A stretch of 64,000 nucleotides of DNA from an uncultured Bacteroidota bacterium (GTDB taxonomy: Bacteria > Bacteroidota > Bacteroidia > Flavobacteriales > Flavobacteriaceae). Of this stretch, positions 37,651 through 46,324 are shown piece by piece (position 1 is the stretch's first letter; the number at the start of each line of letters is the position of its first letter). Below the pieces are notes generated by a model. The model searched no databases. It worked only from the letters and a program-made list of their open reading frames with translations, and was not told the DNA's origin. A program made the translations under genes and the position numbers. Where the stretch lies: positions 1 through 64,000 of the forward strand of contig CABYFY010000009.1 in assembly GCA_902518355.1 (NCBI GenBank), in the 5' to 3' direction.

Positions 37651-37848
37651 CTAAGCTTCAACTTCAGAATTGTTGTCTAAAAGCACTTTGCCCCTGTAGT
37701 ATAGTTTACCTTCATGCCAATATGCTCTATGGTAAAGATGGCTTTCACCGGTTTTTGAACATACCGAAATCTGAGGCATTTCAGCCTTATAATGTGTTCT
37801 TCTTTTGTCTCTTCTAGTTTTTGACGTTTTTCTTTTTGGATGTGCCAT
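37651..37848 (-). CDS. rpmF: 50S ribosomal protein L32
   Basis: The 65-residue basic protein starts [20 protein letters not shown], the L32 signature, with a later [25 protein letters not shown]. The zinc cysteines of some L32 proteins are reduced to one visible Cys. It sits 11 bp after the DUF177 gene, the standard pairing in many bacteria. Confidence 0.97.
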   Translation of the reverse strand: MAHPKRKTSKTRRDKRRTHYKAEMPQISVCSKTGESHLYHRAYWHEGKLYYRGKVLLDNNSEVEA

Positions 37849-37859
37849 TGTAAACTATT

Positions 37860-38378
37860 TTATTTTTTTAAACTTTTAAGCTGTTCCCATCTTGGGTCAG
37901 CAAAATTACTATTTTCTTTTGGTTTAAGATCTTCCAATATATCTAATATTTCTGACTTCAAGGTTCCGTCTTCAACACCAGGATGAATTCTCTTAGGCGG
38001 CAAAGATAATACAATCAATTCAAATATATATTGATCAACATAAAGCTTATGCTCTCCGTGAGGTAAAACTAGTATTTCATCATCCTCATCATTGTAGTCT
38101 TGTCCAAACTTTACAACAAGTGAGGCTTTGTATTTTACCTGATAGTCAAAGGGCTCATTTGTCAAGTCACAATTGAGGTTAACCCCACCAGTTATAACAA
38201 AGTCTAGTTCAAGCAATGTTGATTTTTTTGTCAATTCAATGTCAATATTTACAGCAACATCGTTAAAATCAGAAAAATTAAATCTATCAAAGAACTTTTT
38301 ATCAGCATTAAAATTAAATTGGTGACTTCCGATTTTTAAACCTGCAAACTCAATTTTATATTTGCTATCAGACTTCAT
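37860..38378 (-). CDS. DUF177/YceD-family protein, 23S rRNA accumulation
   Basis: The 172-residue protein has the DUF177 pattern: a beta-rich domain with NCDLTNEPFDYQV (C...C replaced by a single Cys), acidic stretches (DYNDEDDEILVLPHG), and a C-terminal LPPKRIHPG-like block. Members are encoded just before rpmF and are linked to 23S rRNA maturation or 50S assembly. A -7 box at 38399-38406 drives the pair. Confidence 0.88.
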   Translation of the reverse strand: MKSDSKYKIEFAGLKIGSHQFNFNADKKFFDRFNFSDFNDVAVNIDIELTKKSTLLELDFVITGGVNLNCDLTNEPFDYQVKYKASLVVKFGQDYNDEDDEILVLPHGEHKLYVDQYIFELIVLSLPPKRIHPGVEDGTLKSEILDILEDLKPKENSNFADPRWEQLKSLKK

Positions 38379-38398
38379 CTCTAAAATTTTAAGGCGAG

Positions 38399-38406
38399 CA
38401 AATATA
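38399..38406 (-). promoter_or_regulatory. -7 box for the DUF177-rpmF pair
   Basis: On the minus strand this reads TATATTTG, an exact TAnnTTTG match 20 bp before the DUF177 gene ATG. No convincing -33 TTG is seen. Confidence 0.5.
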
Positions 38407-38448
38407 TAAATTTTCTTGAGAAACTAACAGAAAAGAGTTTGATTTAAG

Positions 38449-39489
38449 CTATTTTGATATTTCAAGTTTGTTTTTAGAAACCTCATCATAAATCCTCCTT
38501 CTTCTGTAAATATCAATCGCAAGATAAATTGAACAAAGAAACGAATCTCTAGATGCAACACCTTTTCCTGCTATTGAATATGCTGTTCCATGGTCTGGGG
38601 ATGTCCTGATCTTATCCAAGCCCGAAGTATAATTTACCCCCATACCAAAAGATAATGTTTTAAATGGAATAAGACCTTGATCATGGTATGAGGCTATTAC
38701 AAGGTCATATTTCTTATATTCATTTGATCCAAAAAAGCTATCAGCTGAGAAAGGGCCATATACTAAAATACCCGAAGCATACGCCTTTTTAATGGCAGGA
38801 ACTATTATTTTTTTGTCATTTTCTGCTATTACCCCTCCGTCACCAGCATGAGGGTCTATAGAAAGAATCGCTATTTTTGGTCGCTCAATTTGAAAATCTC
38901 TCATCAACGTTTCGTTTAGGGAATTAACTTTGTTTTTCACATAATCAGATGTAATTGAATCTGTAACTTTCGAAATAGGAATGTGTTCAGTCAATAAAGC
39001 TACCCTAAGATCATTTGAAACCATCATCATGGTTGAGCTACCATTAATTTGACTATCTATGTAGTCTGTATGACCCATAAACTTAAATTCATTAGAGTGA
39101 ATGGCTTCTTTATTAATAGGTGGTGTTACCAAAACATCAATTTTACCATCTTTCAAATCTTTAACCCCGCTTCTTATAGATTCGAAGGCGACAGCGCCCA
39201 TCTCTTTGTTTAGACTTCCAAACGATATTTCAGGCGTGTTTTTAAAATTGTCAACTACATTGATATTGTCTTCTTTAGATTGCTCAGCTGAAGTTATTCT
39301 GTTAAATGAAAGCTCAAAACCCAAATGATTCAGAGTATAATTTAAGTTTTTTACAGGTCCGTATATGACTGGCGTATAAAGAGATAGCAGCTCAGTATTT
39401 TTTAAAGAATTTAAAAGAATTTCAGGTCCAATTCCATTCATATCGCCTGTTGTAAACCCTACTTTAATCTTGTTTTTTGGATCTTTCAA
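38449..39489 (-). CDS. pdxA: 4-hydroxythreonine-4-phosphate dehydrogenase
   Basis: The 346-residue enzyme oxidises 4-phosphohydroxythreonine in the DXP-dependent pyridoxal phosphate pathway. Visible hallmarks are VGFTTGDMNGIGPEI at the start, TPPINKEAIH, the metal ligand in GHTDYID, SIDPHAGDGG, and ASYHDQGLIPFK. A C-terminal TSPDHGTAYSIAGKG completes the active site. The start is TTG at 39489. It is divergent from riboflavin synthase across 57 bp. Confidence 0.95.
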   Translation of the reverse strand: MKDPKNKIKVGFTTGDMNGIGPEILLNSLKNTELLSLYTPVIYGPVKNLNYTLNHLGFELSFNRITSAEQSKEDNINVVDNFKNTPEISFGSLNKEMGAVAFESIRSGVKDLKDGKIDVLVTPPINKEAIHSNEFKFMGHTDYIDSQINGSSTMMMVSNDLRVALLTEHIPISKVTDSITSDYVKNKVNSLNETLMRDFQIERPKIAILSIDPHAGDGGVIAENDKKIIVPAIKKAYASGILVYGPFSADSFFGSNEYKKYDLVIASYHDQGLIPFKTLSFGMGVNYTSGLDKIRTSPDHGTAYSIAGKGVASRDSFLCSIYLAIDIYRRRRIYDEVSKNKLEISK

Positions 39490-39546
39490 TTTGATTTTAG
39501 CTATATCCTTAATATTTCTGTAAATTTATCAAATTAAACAGACATA

Positions 39547-40128
39547 ATGTTTACTGGAATAATAGAAAGTTTAGGAAAAATTACTGACCTTAAGGTTGAT
39601 CGAGGAAACATTGATTTTACAATCGAAAGTGATATATCGAAGGAGCTGAAAGTTGATCAAAGCGTTTCCCATAATGGGGTTTGTTTAACGGTAACTGATA
39701 CAAATAACAATACCCACACTGTTACCGCAGTTAAAGAGACATTAGACAAGTCCTCTCTGACAAACTTTTCGGTCAATGATCTTGTAAATCTTGAGCGCGC
39801 AATGAAGCTTGGCGAAAGACTCGATGGTCATCTTGTTCAAGGGCATGTAGATGGTGTTGCAAAATGTCTTGGTATTTCAGTTAACGAGGGAAGCTGGATA
39901 TATAAATTTGAATTTGATATTTCCAATGAAATGCTTTTAATCGAAAAGGGGTCAATTTGTATTAATGGTATAAGTCTCACAGTTTTTGACATTGCAGAAA
40001 ACACTTTCAAGGTTACGATTATACCTTATACATATGAGAACACTTCATTCAAGACCCTAAAAGAAGGTGATATTGTAAACATTGAATTTGATATGATTGG
40101 CAAGTATCTTGCAAGATTTAATAAATAA
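39547..40128 (+). CDS. ribE: Riboflavin synthase, alpha chain
   Basis: The 193-residue enzyme dismutates two 6,7-dimethyl-8-ribityllumazine molecules into riboflavin. Two lumazine-binding repeats are present (about 1-92 and 93-190). The first begins MFTGIIESLGKI and has SHNGVCLTVTD; the second has GHLVQGHVDGVA and SICINGISLTVFD. Length is normal. DUF2911 and amidohydrolase genes follow on the same strand. Confidence 0.95.
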   Translation: MFTGIIESLGKITDLKVDRGNIDFTIESDISKELKVDQSVSHNGVCLTVTDTNNNTHTVTAVKETLDKSSLTNFSVNDLVNLERAMKLGERLDGHLVQGHVDGVAKCLGISVNEGSWIYKFEFDISNEMLLIEKGSICINGISLTVFDIAENTFKVTIIPYTYENTSFKTLKEGDIVNIEFDMIGKYLARFNK

Positions 40129-40146
40129 TGATTAAAATAATATATA

Positions 40147-40686
40147 ATGAAAAATGTTTTAAAAATAATTGGAGTATTAGTTTTGGCTTTTATTGGCTAT
40201 GTTGCGTACATGATATTAAATCCTGTAAGCCCAAAAGAAACTATAAGCTACAGTTCTGAAATTTCTGATCTTGAGGTGGTTTACAGTCGACCTTATAAAA
40301 AGGACAGATTAATTTTTGGGTCGGAGGAAGATGGCGCATTAGTTCCATTTGGAAAATATTGGAGAACCGGGGCAAACGCTGCTACCACATTCGAAACCTC
40401 AAACGGAATTTCTTTTAACGGTGAAAAACTTGAGCCTGGAAAATACAGGCTTTACACCGTTCCAGGAAAAGATGAATGGAAGGTTGTTCTCAATTCAGAG
40501 GGAGATAAGTTTTTTGCTATTTCTGAGCCTGACTATTCAAAAGACGTACTTACAACTAGTGTTAAGCCTGAAATAAAATCTAAAAACATTGTAGAACAGT
40601 TTACAATTCGTTTTACAAAAAGTGAAAAAGGGGCTGAGATGAATTTAGTTTGGGATACCACTGTTTTAACAATACCTATTGACTAG
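40147..40686 (+). CDS. DUF2911 domain-containing protein, membrane-anchored
   Basis: The 179-residue protein has one N-terminal hydrophobic helix (about 4-24) acting as a signal anchor. A DUF2911 domain follows, with SRPYKKDRLIFG, LVPFGKYWRTGANAATTFE and KLEPGKYRLYTVPGKDEW. The family is common in Bacteroidota and has no assigned function. It lies 18 bp after ribE and just before the amidohydrolase gene. Confidence 0.9.
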   Translation: MKNVLKIIGVLVLAFIGYVAYMILNPVSPKETISYSSEISDLEVVYSRPYKKDRLIFGSEEDGALVPFGKYWRTGANAATTFETSNGISFNGEKLEPGKYRLYTVPGKDEWKVVLNSEGDKFFAISEPDYSKDVLTTSVKPEIKSKNIVEQFTIRFTKSEKGAEMNLVWDTTVLTIPID

Positions 40687-40690
40687 TTTT

Positions 40691-41833
40691 ATGTTTAGTT
40701 TAAAAAATCTTTTAAAAACTCTATCATTCATTCTGGTTATAACTCTCTCTGTTTATTATGCAATTGATATAATTCAAAATAAACAAAACATAATGAGCTT
40801 TGAAGATTATGATCCTCCTTCGTCACTTGTTGTAGAAGGCAAGGAAATTAAAAAAGCCAAATATCCGTTTGTTGATGTTCATAGTCATCAGTGGAGAATG
40901 CCAACAATGGACCTTAATGAGTTTGTCGCTGAAATGGATGAGATAAACATGAAATTTATTATAAATTTAAGTGGGTCTGGTTTTGGACCTCAAGCAGCAA
41001 AAGACCTGTATTTTGACGAATCAATAAAAAATATTGAAGAGAATCAACCTGGTAGAATTGGCTTATTTGTAAATGTTGATTTCAACTCTGTTGATGTTGA
41101 AAATCATGTTGAAAATCAGGTAAATATTATCAGGGATGCTGTTTCTAAAGGTGCCATCGGCTTAAAGGTTTACAAATCTCTTGGGTTAACCAATAAAGAC
41201 TCGAAAGGTGAAAGAGTTCGGGTCGATGACGAGAGGCTTGCGCCAATTTGGGATGTCTGTGGGGAACTAAACATTCCTGTGTTAATTCACTCCGCAGATC
41301 CATTTCAATTTTGGCTACCAAAGGATAATCAAAACGAAAGGTGGTTTGAGTTAAAGGAAAAACCAAACAGATATTATGGTGATTCCGACTTTATCCCTCC
41401 CTTTGAAGATATAATTAGGGAACAGCATACGATATTTGAAAAACACAAAAACACCACTTTTATAAATGCACATTTGGGGTGGATGGGCAATGATCTAAAA
41501 AAACTTGGTGAGCACCTTGACAAATACCCAAATGTGATGACAGAATTTGGTGCTGTTATTGCTGAACTCGGCAGACAGCCAAAAACAGCAAGAAAGTTTT
41601 TTATTGATTACCAAGACAGAATCATGTTTGGAAAAGACTCCTATAATAAGGAGGAGTTTTACACTTATTTCAGAATCTTAGAATCAGACGATGAATACTT
41701 TAATTATTTTAGAAAAAGACATGCTTTTTGGAAAATGTATGGCTTAAACCTTCCTGATGAAGTTTTGAGGAAAATATATTATGAAAATGCTCTTCAGCTT
41801 TTCCCATCAATTCCTAAAGATCTATTCAAATAA
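40691..41833 (+). CDS. Amidohydrolase-2 family protein (TIM-barrel), membrane-anchored
   Basis: The ATG at 40691 gives 380 residues; a TTG 12 bp earlier would overlap the DUF2911 gene and is less likely. An N-terminal hydrophobic segment (about 8-25) is followed by a COG2159-type amidohydrolase barrel. Metal-binding candidates are the HSH pair in VDVHSHQW, the His in VLIHSADP, the His in FINAHLGW, and the late Asp in MFGKDSY. Related enzymes include decarboxylases and hydrolases of aromatic acids. The substrate is unknown. It is followed immediately by the DUF6588 gene. Confidence 0.85.
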   Translation: MFSLKNLLKTLSFILVITLSVYYAIDIIQNKQNIMSFEDYDPPSSLVVEGKEIKKAKYPFVDVHSHQWRMPTMDLNEFVAEMDEINMKFIINLSGSGFGPQAAKDLYFDESIKNIEENQPGRIGLFVNVDFNSVDVENHVENQVNIIRDAVSKGAIGLKVYKSLGLTNKDSKGERVRVDDERLAPIWDVCGELNIPVLIHSADPFQFWLPKDNQNERWFELKEKPNRYYGDSDFIPPFEDIIREQHTIFEKHKNTTFINAHLGWMGNDLKKLGEHLDKYPNVMTEFGAVIAELGRQPKTARKFFIDYQDRIMFGKDSYNKEEFYTYFRILESDDEYFNYFRKRHAFWKMYGLNLPDEVLRKIYYENALQLFPSIPKDLFK

Positions 41834-42856
41834 ATGAAGAACTGGTTGCTATGTCTTGTGCTTTTATTTTATTTAAATAACCGTTCCCAAAATATTGCTG
41901 GAGTGGAGAATTTTCTTCTAGCTTCACAGCAAGACCAGGAAATATTAGTTCAAGAGTATTTTAACCCTCTATTTAACGCATTGCAAATTTCTATGGGAGA
42001 AGGCTGGGTTAAATCTGCGAAAACCCATAAAAAACTTGGTTTTGATTTTACTTTCTCACTATCAGCTATTAATGTTCCTGAGAGCAATTTAAGTTTTGGT
42101 AATCAAATATTTAATAGTTTATCTTCAACTTCAACTCATAGCCCTACAATTTTTGGCTCAGACTCAAATGGAACTTATTTAGTTGAGTTTTATCCTCCTG
42201 ATTCTGACTACTCAATGTCAACTTCCTTTGAGATTCCAAATGGAAACAATGATTTACTTTCTAGCGGGAGGCTTCTGTTACCTAATCTTCAATTTTCGGC
42301 TGGTATACCTTTTAAAACTGAATTAATTGTGAGGTATATGCCAGAGACAACAAATAAGGGTGCAAAATTTAAATCCATAGGGCTGGGAATAAAACATAGT
42401 ATATCTCAGTATTTCAAAGCTTCAAAGGCAACTCCATTTAACCTTTCTATATTGGCTAACAATTCAAGATTAGAAGGGGGTTATAACTTTGGGGTAAATT
42501 CTCAAATTCCGGGTGAAAACCAATCTGTTGATTTAATAGTTAGCAATTATGGTCTTGGTCTTTTGGGTTCTGTGGATCTAAAAATTGTGAGTGTTTATGC
42601 CTCGATAATGCAGGTCTACAGTAAAAGTTCATTAAACATTAAAGGGTCATACGAGTTAAATTATGAAACATCCTCTGAAGAAATTGGAGCAATAGCCTTT
42701 CAGGTTCAAGACCCGATATCAATTGAAAATAATTTAAATTTTCTAAGAAAAAATATTGGTATAGCTTTTAATTTTGCTTTTTATAATCTTTTTGTCGACT
42801 ACAGCTTCCAAGAATACAATTCGATTAATTTGGGAATGTCCTTGGGTGTAAGGTAG
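41834..42856 (+). CDS. DUF6588-like predicted outer-membrane protein
   Basis: The 340-residue protein has a signal peptide (about 1-19, NNRSQ) and many alternating beta strands, including SSGRLLLPNLQFSAGIPFKTELIVRYMP. It ends NLGMSLGVR, consistent with a beta-barrel. It resembles the DUF6588 family, mostly from Bacteroidota. Its ATG directly follows the amidohydrolase stop. Possibly a channel or an outer-membrane structural protein. Confidence 0.75.
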   Translation: MKNWLLCLVLLFYLNNRSQNIAGVENFLLASQQDQEILVQEYFNPLFNALQISMGEGWVKSAKTHKKLGFDFTFSLSAINVPESNLSFGNQIFNSLSSTSTHSPTIFGSDSNGTYLVEFYPPDSDYSMSTSFEIPNGNNDLLSSGRLLLPNLQFSAGIPFKTELIVRYMPETTNKGAKFKSIGLGIKHSISQYFKASKATPFNLSILANNSRLEGGYNFGVNSQIPGENQSVDLIVSNYGLGLLGSVDLKIVSVYASIMQVYSKSSLNIKGSYELNYETSSEEIGAIAFQVQDPISIENNLNFLRKNIGIAFNFAFYNLFVDYSFQEYNSINLGMSLGVR

Positions 42857-42937
42857 TGTTTTACAAAATTTTCGTATTTTAGCAGGCCGTCTTGCACTGT
42901 AGCAGGACAAAGTGGATACTATTTAAAAATAAATTTT

Positions 42938-45900
42938 ATGAAAAACTTGAAACTATTATTAGTTTCTTTAGCAATTCTTTTCTCTCATAACTTCACTATG
43001 GGGCAGGATTCTAAAGATTCGAACAAAGAGAAAAGTGCTGTGAAATCTGCACTAAATGCATTTAAATTTAGAAGTATTGGGCCTGCTTTCATGTCTGGAA
43101 GAATTGCAGATATTGCTATTGACCCAATGAATGAAAATGTTTGGTATGTTGCTGTCGGTTCCGGTGGTGTATGGAAAACTGAAAATGCAGGAACAACATG
43201 GAGCCCTATTGCTGACAATATGCCTTTTTACTCTACTGGGTGTATCACTATTGATCCTCACAACAATGCATCAATATGGCTAGGAACCGGAGAAAATGTT
43301 GGTGGGAGACATGTTGGTATTGGACATGGAGTTTATCACAGTAAAGATGGTGGTAAGTCTTGGAAAGATATGGGATTAAAGAAGTCTGAGCACATTTCAA
43401 AAATAATAGTTCACCCAGAAGATCCTAATACTATTTGGGTTGCTTCACAGGGGCCGTTATGGAGTCCAGGTGGTGAAAGAGGTTTATATAAAACAACTGA
43501 CGGAGGTAAAACTTGGAAGAATACTTTAGATATTAATGAGTGGACCGGTGTTACAGATCTAGTGATTGATCCTACTAACCCTGATGTACTATACGCTGCA
43601 AGCTGGCAAAAACACAGAAATGTTGCTGCTCTTATTGGCGGTGGTCCAGGAACTTCACTTTATAAAAGTGTTGACGGTGGAAACAATTGGTCAAAAATTG
43701 ATAAAGGACTACCTAGTTCAAATAAAGGAAAAATAGGGTTAGCTATTTCTCCAATGCAACCAAATGTATTATATGCTGCTGTTGAGCTAGATAAAAGAGC
43801 AGGTGCTGTATATAGGTCTGATAATAGTGGTGGAAGCTGGAAAAAAATGTCTGATACCGTTTCTGGTGGTACAGGCCCACACTACTATCAAGAACTTGTG
43901 GCTTCTCCTCATGTATTTGACAAGATTTATTTAATGAATGTTAGGGTTTTAGTTTCTGAAGATGGTGGTAAAAATTTCTACACAATGACAGAAAGAAAAA
44001 AGCACTCTGACAATCACTCTTTAACTTTCAAAGCAAACGACCCTAATTATATGTTGATAGGTACTGATGGTGGTATCTACGAATCTTTTGATGACTCTGC
44101 AAGCTGGAAGTTTGTTGGAAACCTTCCTCTTACTCAATTTTACAAATTAGCGGTTGATGATGCTGAGCCTTTTTACAATGTTTATGGGGGTACTCAAGAT
44201 AATAATACGCAAGGGGGGCCTTCAAGGACTTTTGAATACAGTGGAATTTCAAATGCTCACTGGTATGTAGTTTTAGGTGGTGATGGTCACCAGCCAGCGA
44301 CAGAGCCTGGAAATCCAAAAATTATATATGCTCAATCTCAGCAAGGATATATCAACAGAATTGATATGACAAACAGAGAAGCTGTGAGTATTAGGCCTCA
44401 AGAAGGAATTGATGAACCTTATGAAAGATTTAACTGGGATTCTCCAATTTTAGTTAGTTATCACGACCCTAAAAGATTATACTTTGGAACTCAAAGAGTT
44501 TGGAGATCTGAAAACAGAGGTGACAGCTGGACAGCTGTTTCTGGAGACTTAACTAAAGATGAAGAAAGACTATCATTGCCAATTATGGGAAGAGTTCAAA
44601 GTTTTGATAACGCTTGGGATGTATATGCTATGTCAACGTATAATACAATCACATCGCTTTCTGAATCTAGAATTGATGAAAACATTCTTTACGCAGGAAC
44701 CGACGATGGAATTATACAATATACAAAAGACGGCGGTCAAAATTGGACTAAAATGACAGTTGACAAATTACCGGAAACTCCTTCTAGTGCATTTGTGAAT
44801 GATATTAAGGCTGATCTTCATAATACTGAAACAGCTTATGTACTTTTAGATAACCATAAGTTTGGAGATTACAAGCCATATGTTTTCAAAACAACTAATG
44901 GGGGTAAAAAATGGGTTTCGATTACAAACGGGTTGCCTGATGGAACTCTTGTTTGGAGAATTGTTCAAGACCATGTTAATCCAAACTTGCTGTTTTTAGG
45001 AACTGAATACGGGGTTTATATAAGTTTAAATCAGGGAGATAATTGGCATAAATTCTCTAACGGACTACCTACAATTCCTGTAAGGGATTTAGCAATTCAG
45101 AAAAGAGAGAATGATTTAGTGCTTGCTACCTTTGGTAGAAGTTTTTATGTTCTTGACGACTATAGTCCGCTAAGAGACATTACCGAAGAAAACCTTTCAA
45201 ACGAAGGTGTAATTTTTGAGCCTAGAAAAGCTTTACAATACAACCAGGTATTTGGAGGTACAAGTAGTGATGGAGGACAAACATATTACGCAAGTAACCC
45301 TCAGTACGGAGCAAATATTACTTACTATGTAAAAGACGCTCCTGAGTCTATGAAATCTAAAAGAAAAAAATCAGAAAGAGCTAAAAAAGATGCTGATATT
45401 CCTTTCCCAGGCTGGGATGCATTAGACAAGGAAAATGCAGAGCAAAAAAACCAGGTTATTCTTGTTGTAAAAAACAAGGCAGGTGAAATTGTTTCTAAAA
45501 TTTCTGGACCACTAAGAAAAGGTGTTTCAAGAGTTAACTGGAATCTTACAAGCTCTATTCCAACGACTGTTAAAGCTTCATCAAGAAGTTCAAGAGGTTG
45601 GAGAGGCTCTGGAGGAGGAATAACAACTCAAGTGGATCCAGGAAAATATGATTTATTTCTAAAGAAAAGAGTTAATGGTGTGGTAAGTGATCTTGCTGGT
45701 CCTGTTGAATTAGAGGTTGAAAAGATTAGGTCTGGAACCTTGTCTAACCCAATGGCAGACAAGCATGATAAGTACTATGCTGATTTAGCTGAATTTTCAA
45801 CGGTTGTCACATCATATCAGCATAAGTTTGAAAAAGCAAATGCTAGAGTAAAAACATATCAAAGAATGCTAATGCAAATCACAACAAATATTCCTGAAGC

Positions 45901-46201
45901 TAGTAGATCTCTTTATGAACTAACTGAGACCATGAATATGCTTGAGAAAAAAGTTGGAGGAAGTAAAGCAAAGGCAGAGATTGGTGAAAAAGACTTCTTA
46001 ACCATTAGTGATAGGTTGTCAACCGCAAGAGGTGGTTGGTATCCCAACTCATATGGTCCAACTCAGCTGCACATGCAAAGCTTTGATGGTGCAAAAGAAA
46101 TGTTCAAGAGGGTAAAACCTGAAATGGACGCCTACTTTGAAAATGTAGAAAAAGTAGGAAAGATCTTGGAGGAGGCCGGTGCTCCAATTGTGCTGGACTA
46201 A
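42938..46201 (+). CDS. Secreted sortilin/BNR-type beta-propeller protein (annotated as glycosyl hydrolase-like)
   Basis: The 1,087-residue protein has a signal peptide (about 1-22, FTMGQ). Repeated BNR/sortilin-like units follow, each with an Asp-box such as SGGVWKTENAGTTWSPI, SKDGGKSWKDMG, TTDGGKTWKN, SVDGGNNWSKI, SEDGGKNFY, TKDGGQNWTKM and TTNGGKKWVSI. They form one or two propellers (about 45-750). The last 300 residues hold a linker rich in Lys/Arg/Ser (KSKRKKSERAKKDAD) and a helical C-terminus. Databases often label such proteins glycosyl hydrolases, but no sialidase active site is visible. A peptide-binding or scaffold role is equally possible. A strong terminator follows. Confidence 0.85.
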   Translation: MKNLKLLLVSLAILFSHNFTMGQDSKDSNKEKSAVKSALNAFKFRSIGPAFMSGRIADIAIDPMNENVWYVAVGSGGVWKTENAGTTWSPIADNMPFYSTGCITIDPHNNASIWLGTGENVGGRHVGIGHGVYHSKDGGKSWKDMGLKKSEHISKIIVHPEDPNTIWVASQGPLWSPGGERGLYKTTDGGKTWKNTLDINEWTGVTDLVIDPTNPDVLYAASWQKHRNVAALIGGGPGTSLYKSVDGGNNWSKIDKGLPSSNKGKIGLAISPMQPNVLYAAVELDKRAGAVYRSDNSGGSWKKMSDTVSGGTGPHYYQELVASPHVFDKIYLMNVRVLVSEDGGKNFYTMTERKKHSDNHSLTFKANDPNYMLIGTDGGIYESFDDSASWKFVGNLPLTQFYKLAVDDAEPFYNVYGGTQDNNTQGGPSRTFEYSGISNAHWYVVLGGDGHQPATEPGNPKIIYAQSQQGYINRIDMTNREAVSIRPQEGIDEPYERFNWDSPILVSYHDPKRLYFGTQRVWRSENRGDSWTAVSGDLTKDEERLSLPIMGRVQSFDNAWDVYAMSTYNTITSLSESRIDENILYAGTDDGIIQYTKDGGQNWTKMTVDKLPETPSSAFVNDIKADLHNTETAYVLLDNHKFGDYKPYVFKTTNGGKKWVSITNGLPDGTLVWRIVQDHVNPNLLFLGTEYGVYISLNQGDNWHKFSNGLPTIPVRDLAIQKRENDLVLATFGRSFYVLDDYSPLRDITEENLSNEGVIFEPRKALQYNQVFGGTSSDGGQTYYASNPQYGANITYYVKDAPESMKSKRKKSERAKKDADIPFPGWDALDKENAEQKNQVILVVKNKAGEIVSKISGPLRKGVSRVNWNLTSSIPTTVKASSRSSRGWRGSGGGITTQVDPGKYDLFLKKRVNGVVSDLAGPVELEVEKIRSGTLSNPMADKHDKYYADLAEFSTVVTSYQHKFEKANARVKTYQRMLMQITTNIPEASRSLYELTETMNMLEKKVGGSKAKAEIGEKDFLTISDRLSTARGGWYPNSYGPTQLHMQSFDGAKEMFKRVKPEMDAYFENVEKVGKILEEAGAPIVLD

Positions 46202-46222
46202 ATCAAGTTTTTAGTTAATATA

Positions 46223-46254
46223 AGCCCTCGCCTTAATCAAGCGGGGGCTTTGTT
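46223..46254 (+). terminator. Rho-independent terminator after the propeller-protein gene
   Basis: AGCCCTCGC (46223-46231) pairs with GCGGGGGCT (46241-46249), 9 bp with one G-T pair and a 9-base loop, followed by TTGTTTA. It begins 21 bp after the stop codon. Confidence 0.8.
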
Positions 46255-46324
46255 TAATAACTCAAATCAAAAAGAAAAATTAAGGCATAAGAATTGATTA
46301 AGCCTAAATAAAAATTTACTAATA

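Noticed and set aside
42938-46201. Sialidase or xyloglucanase assignment of the propeller protein
   Set aside because: Asp-box repeats are present but no arginine triad or other catalytic residues could be recognised.
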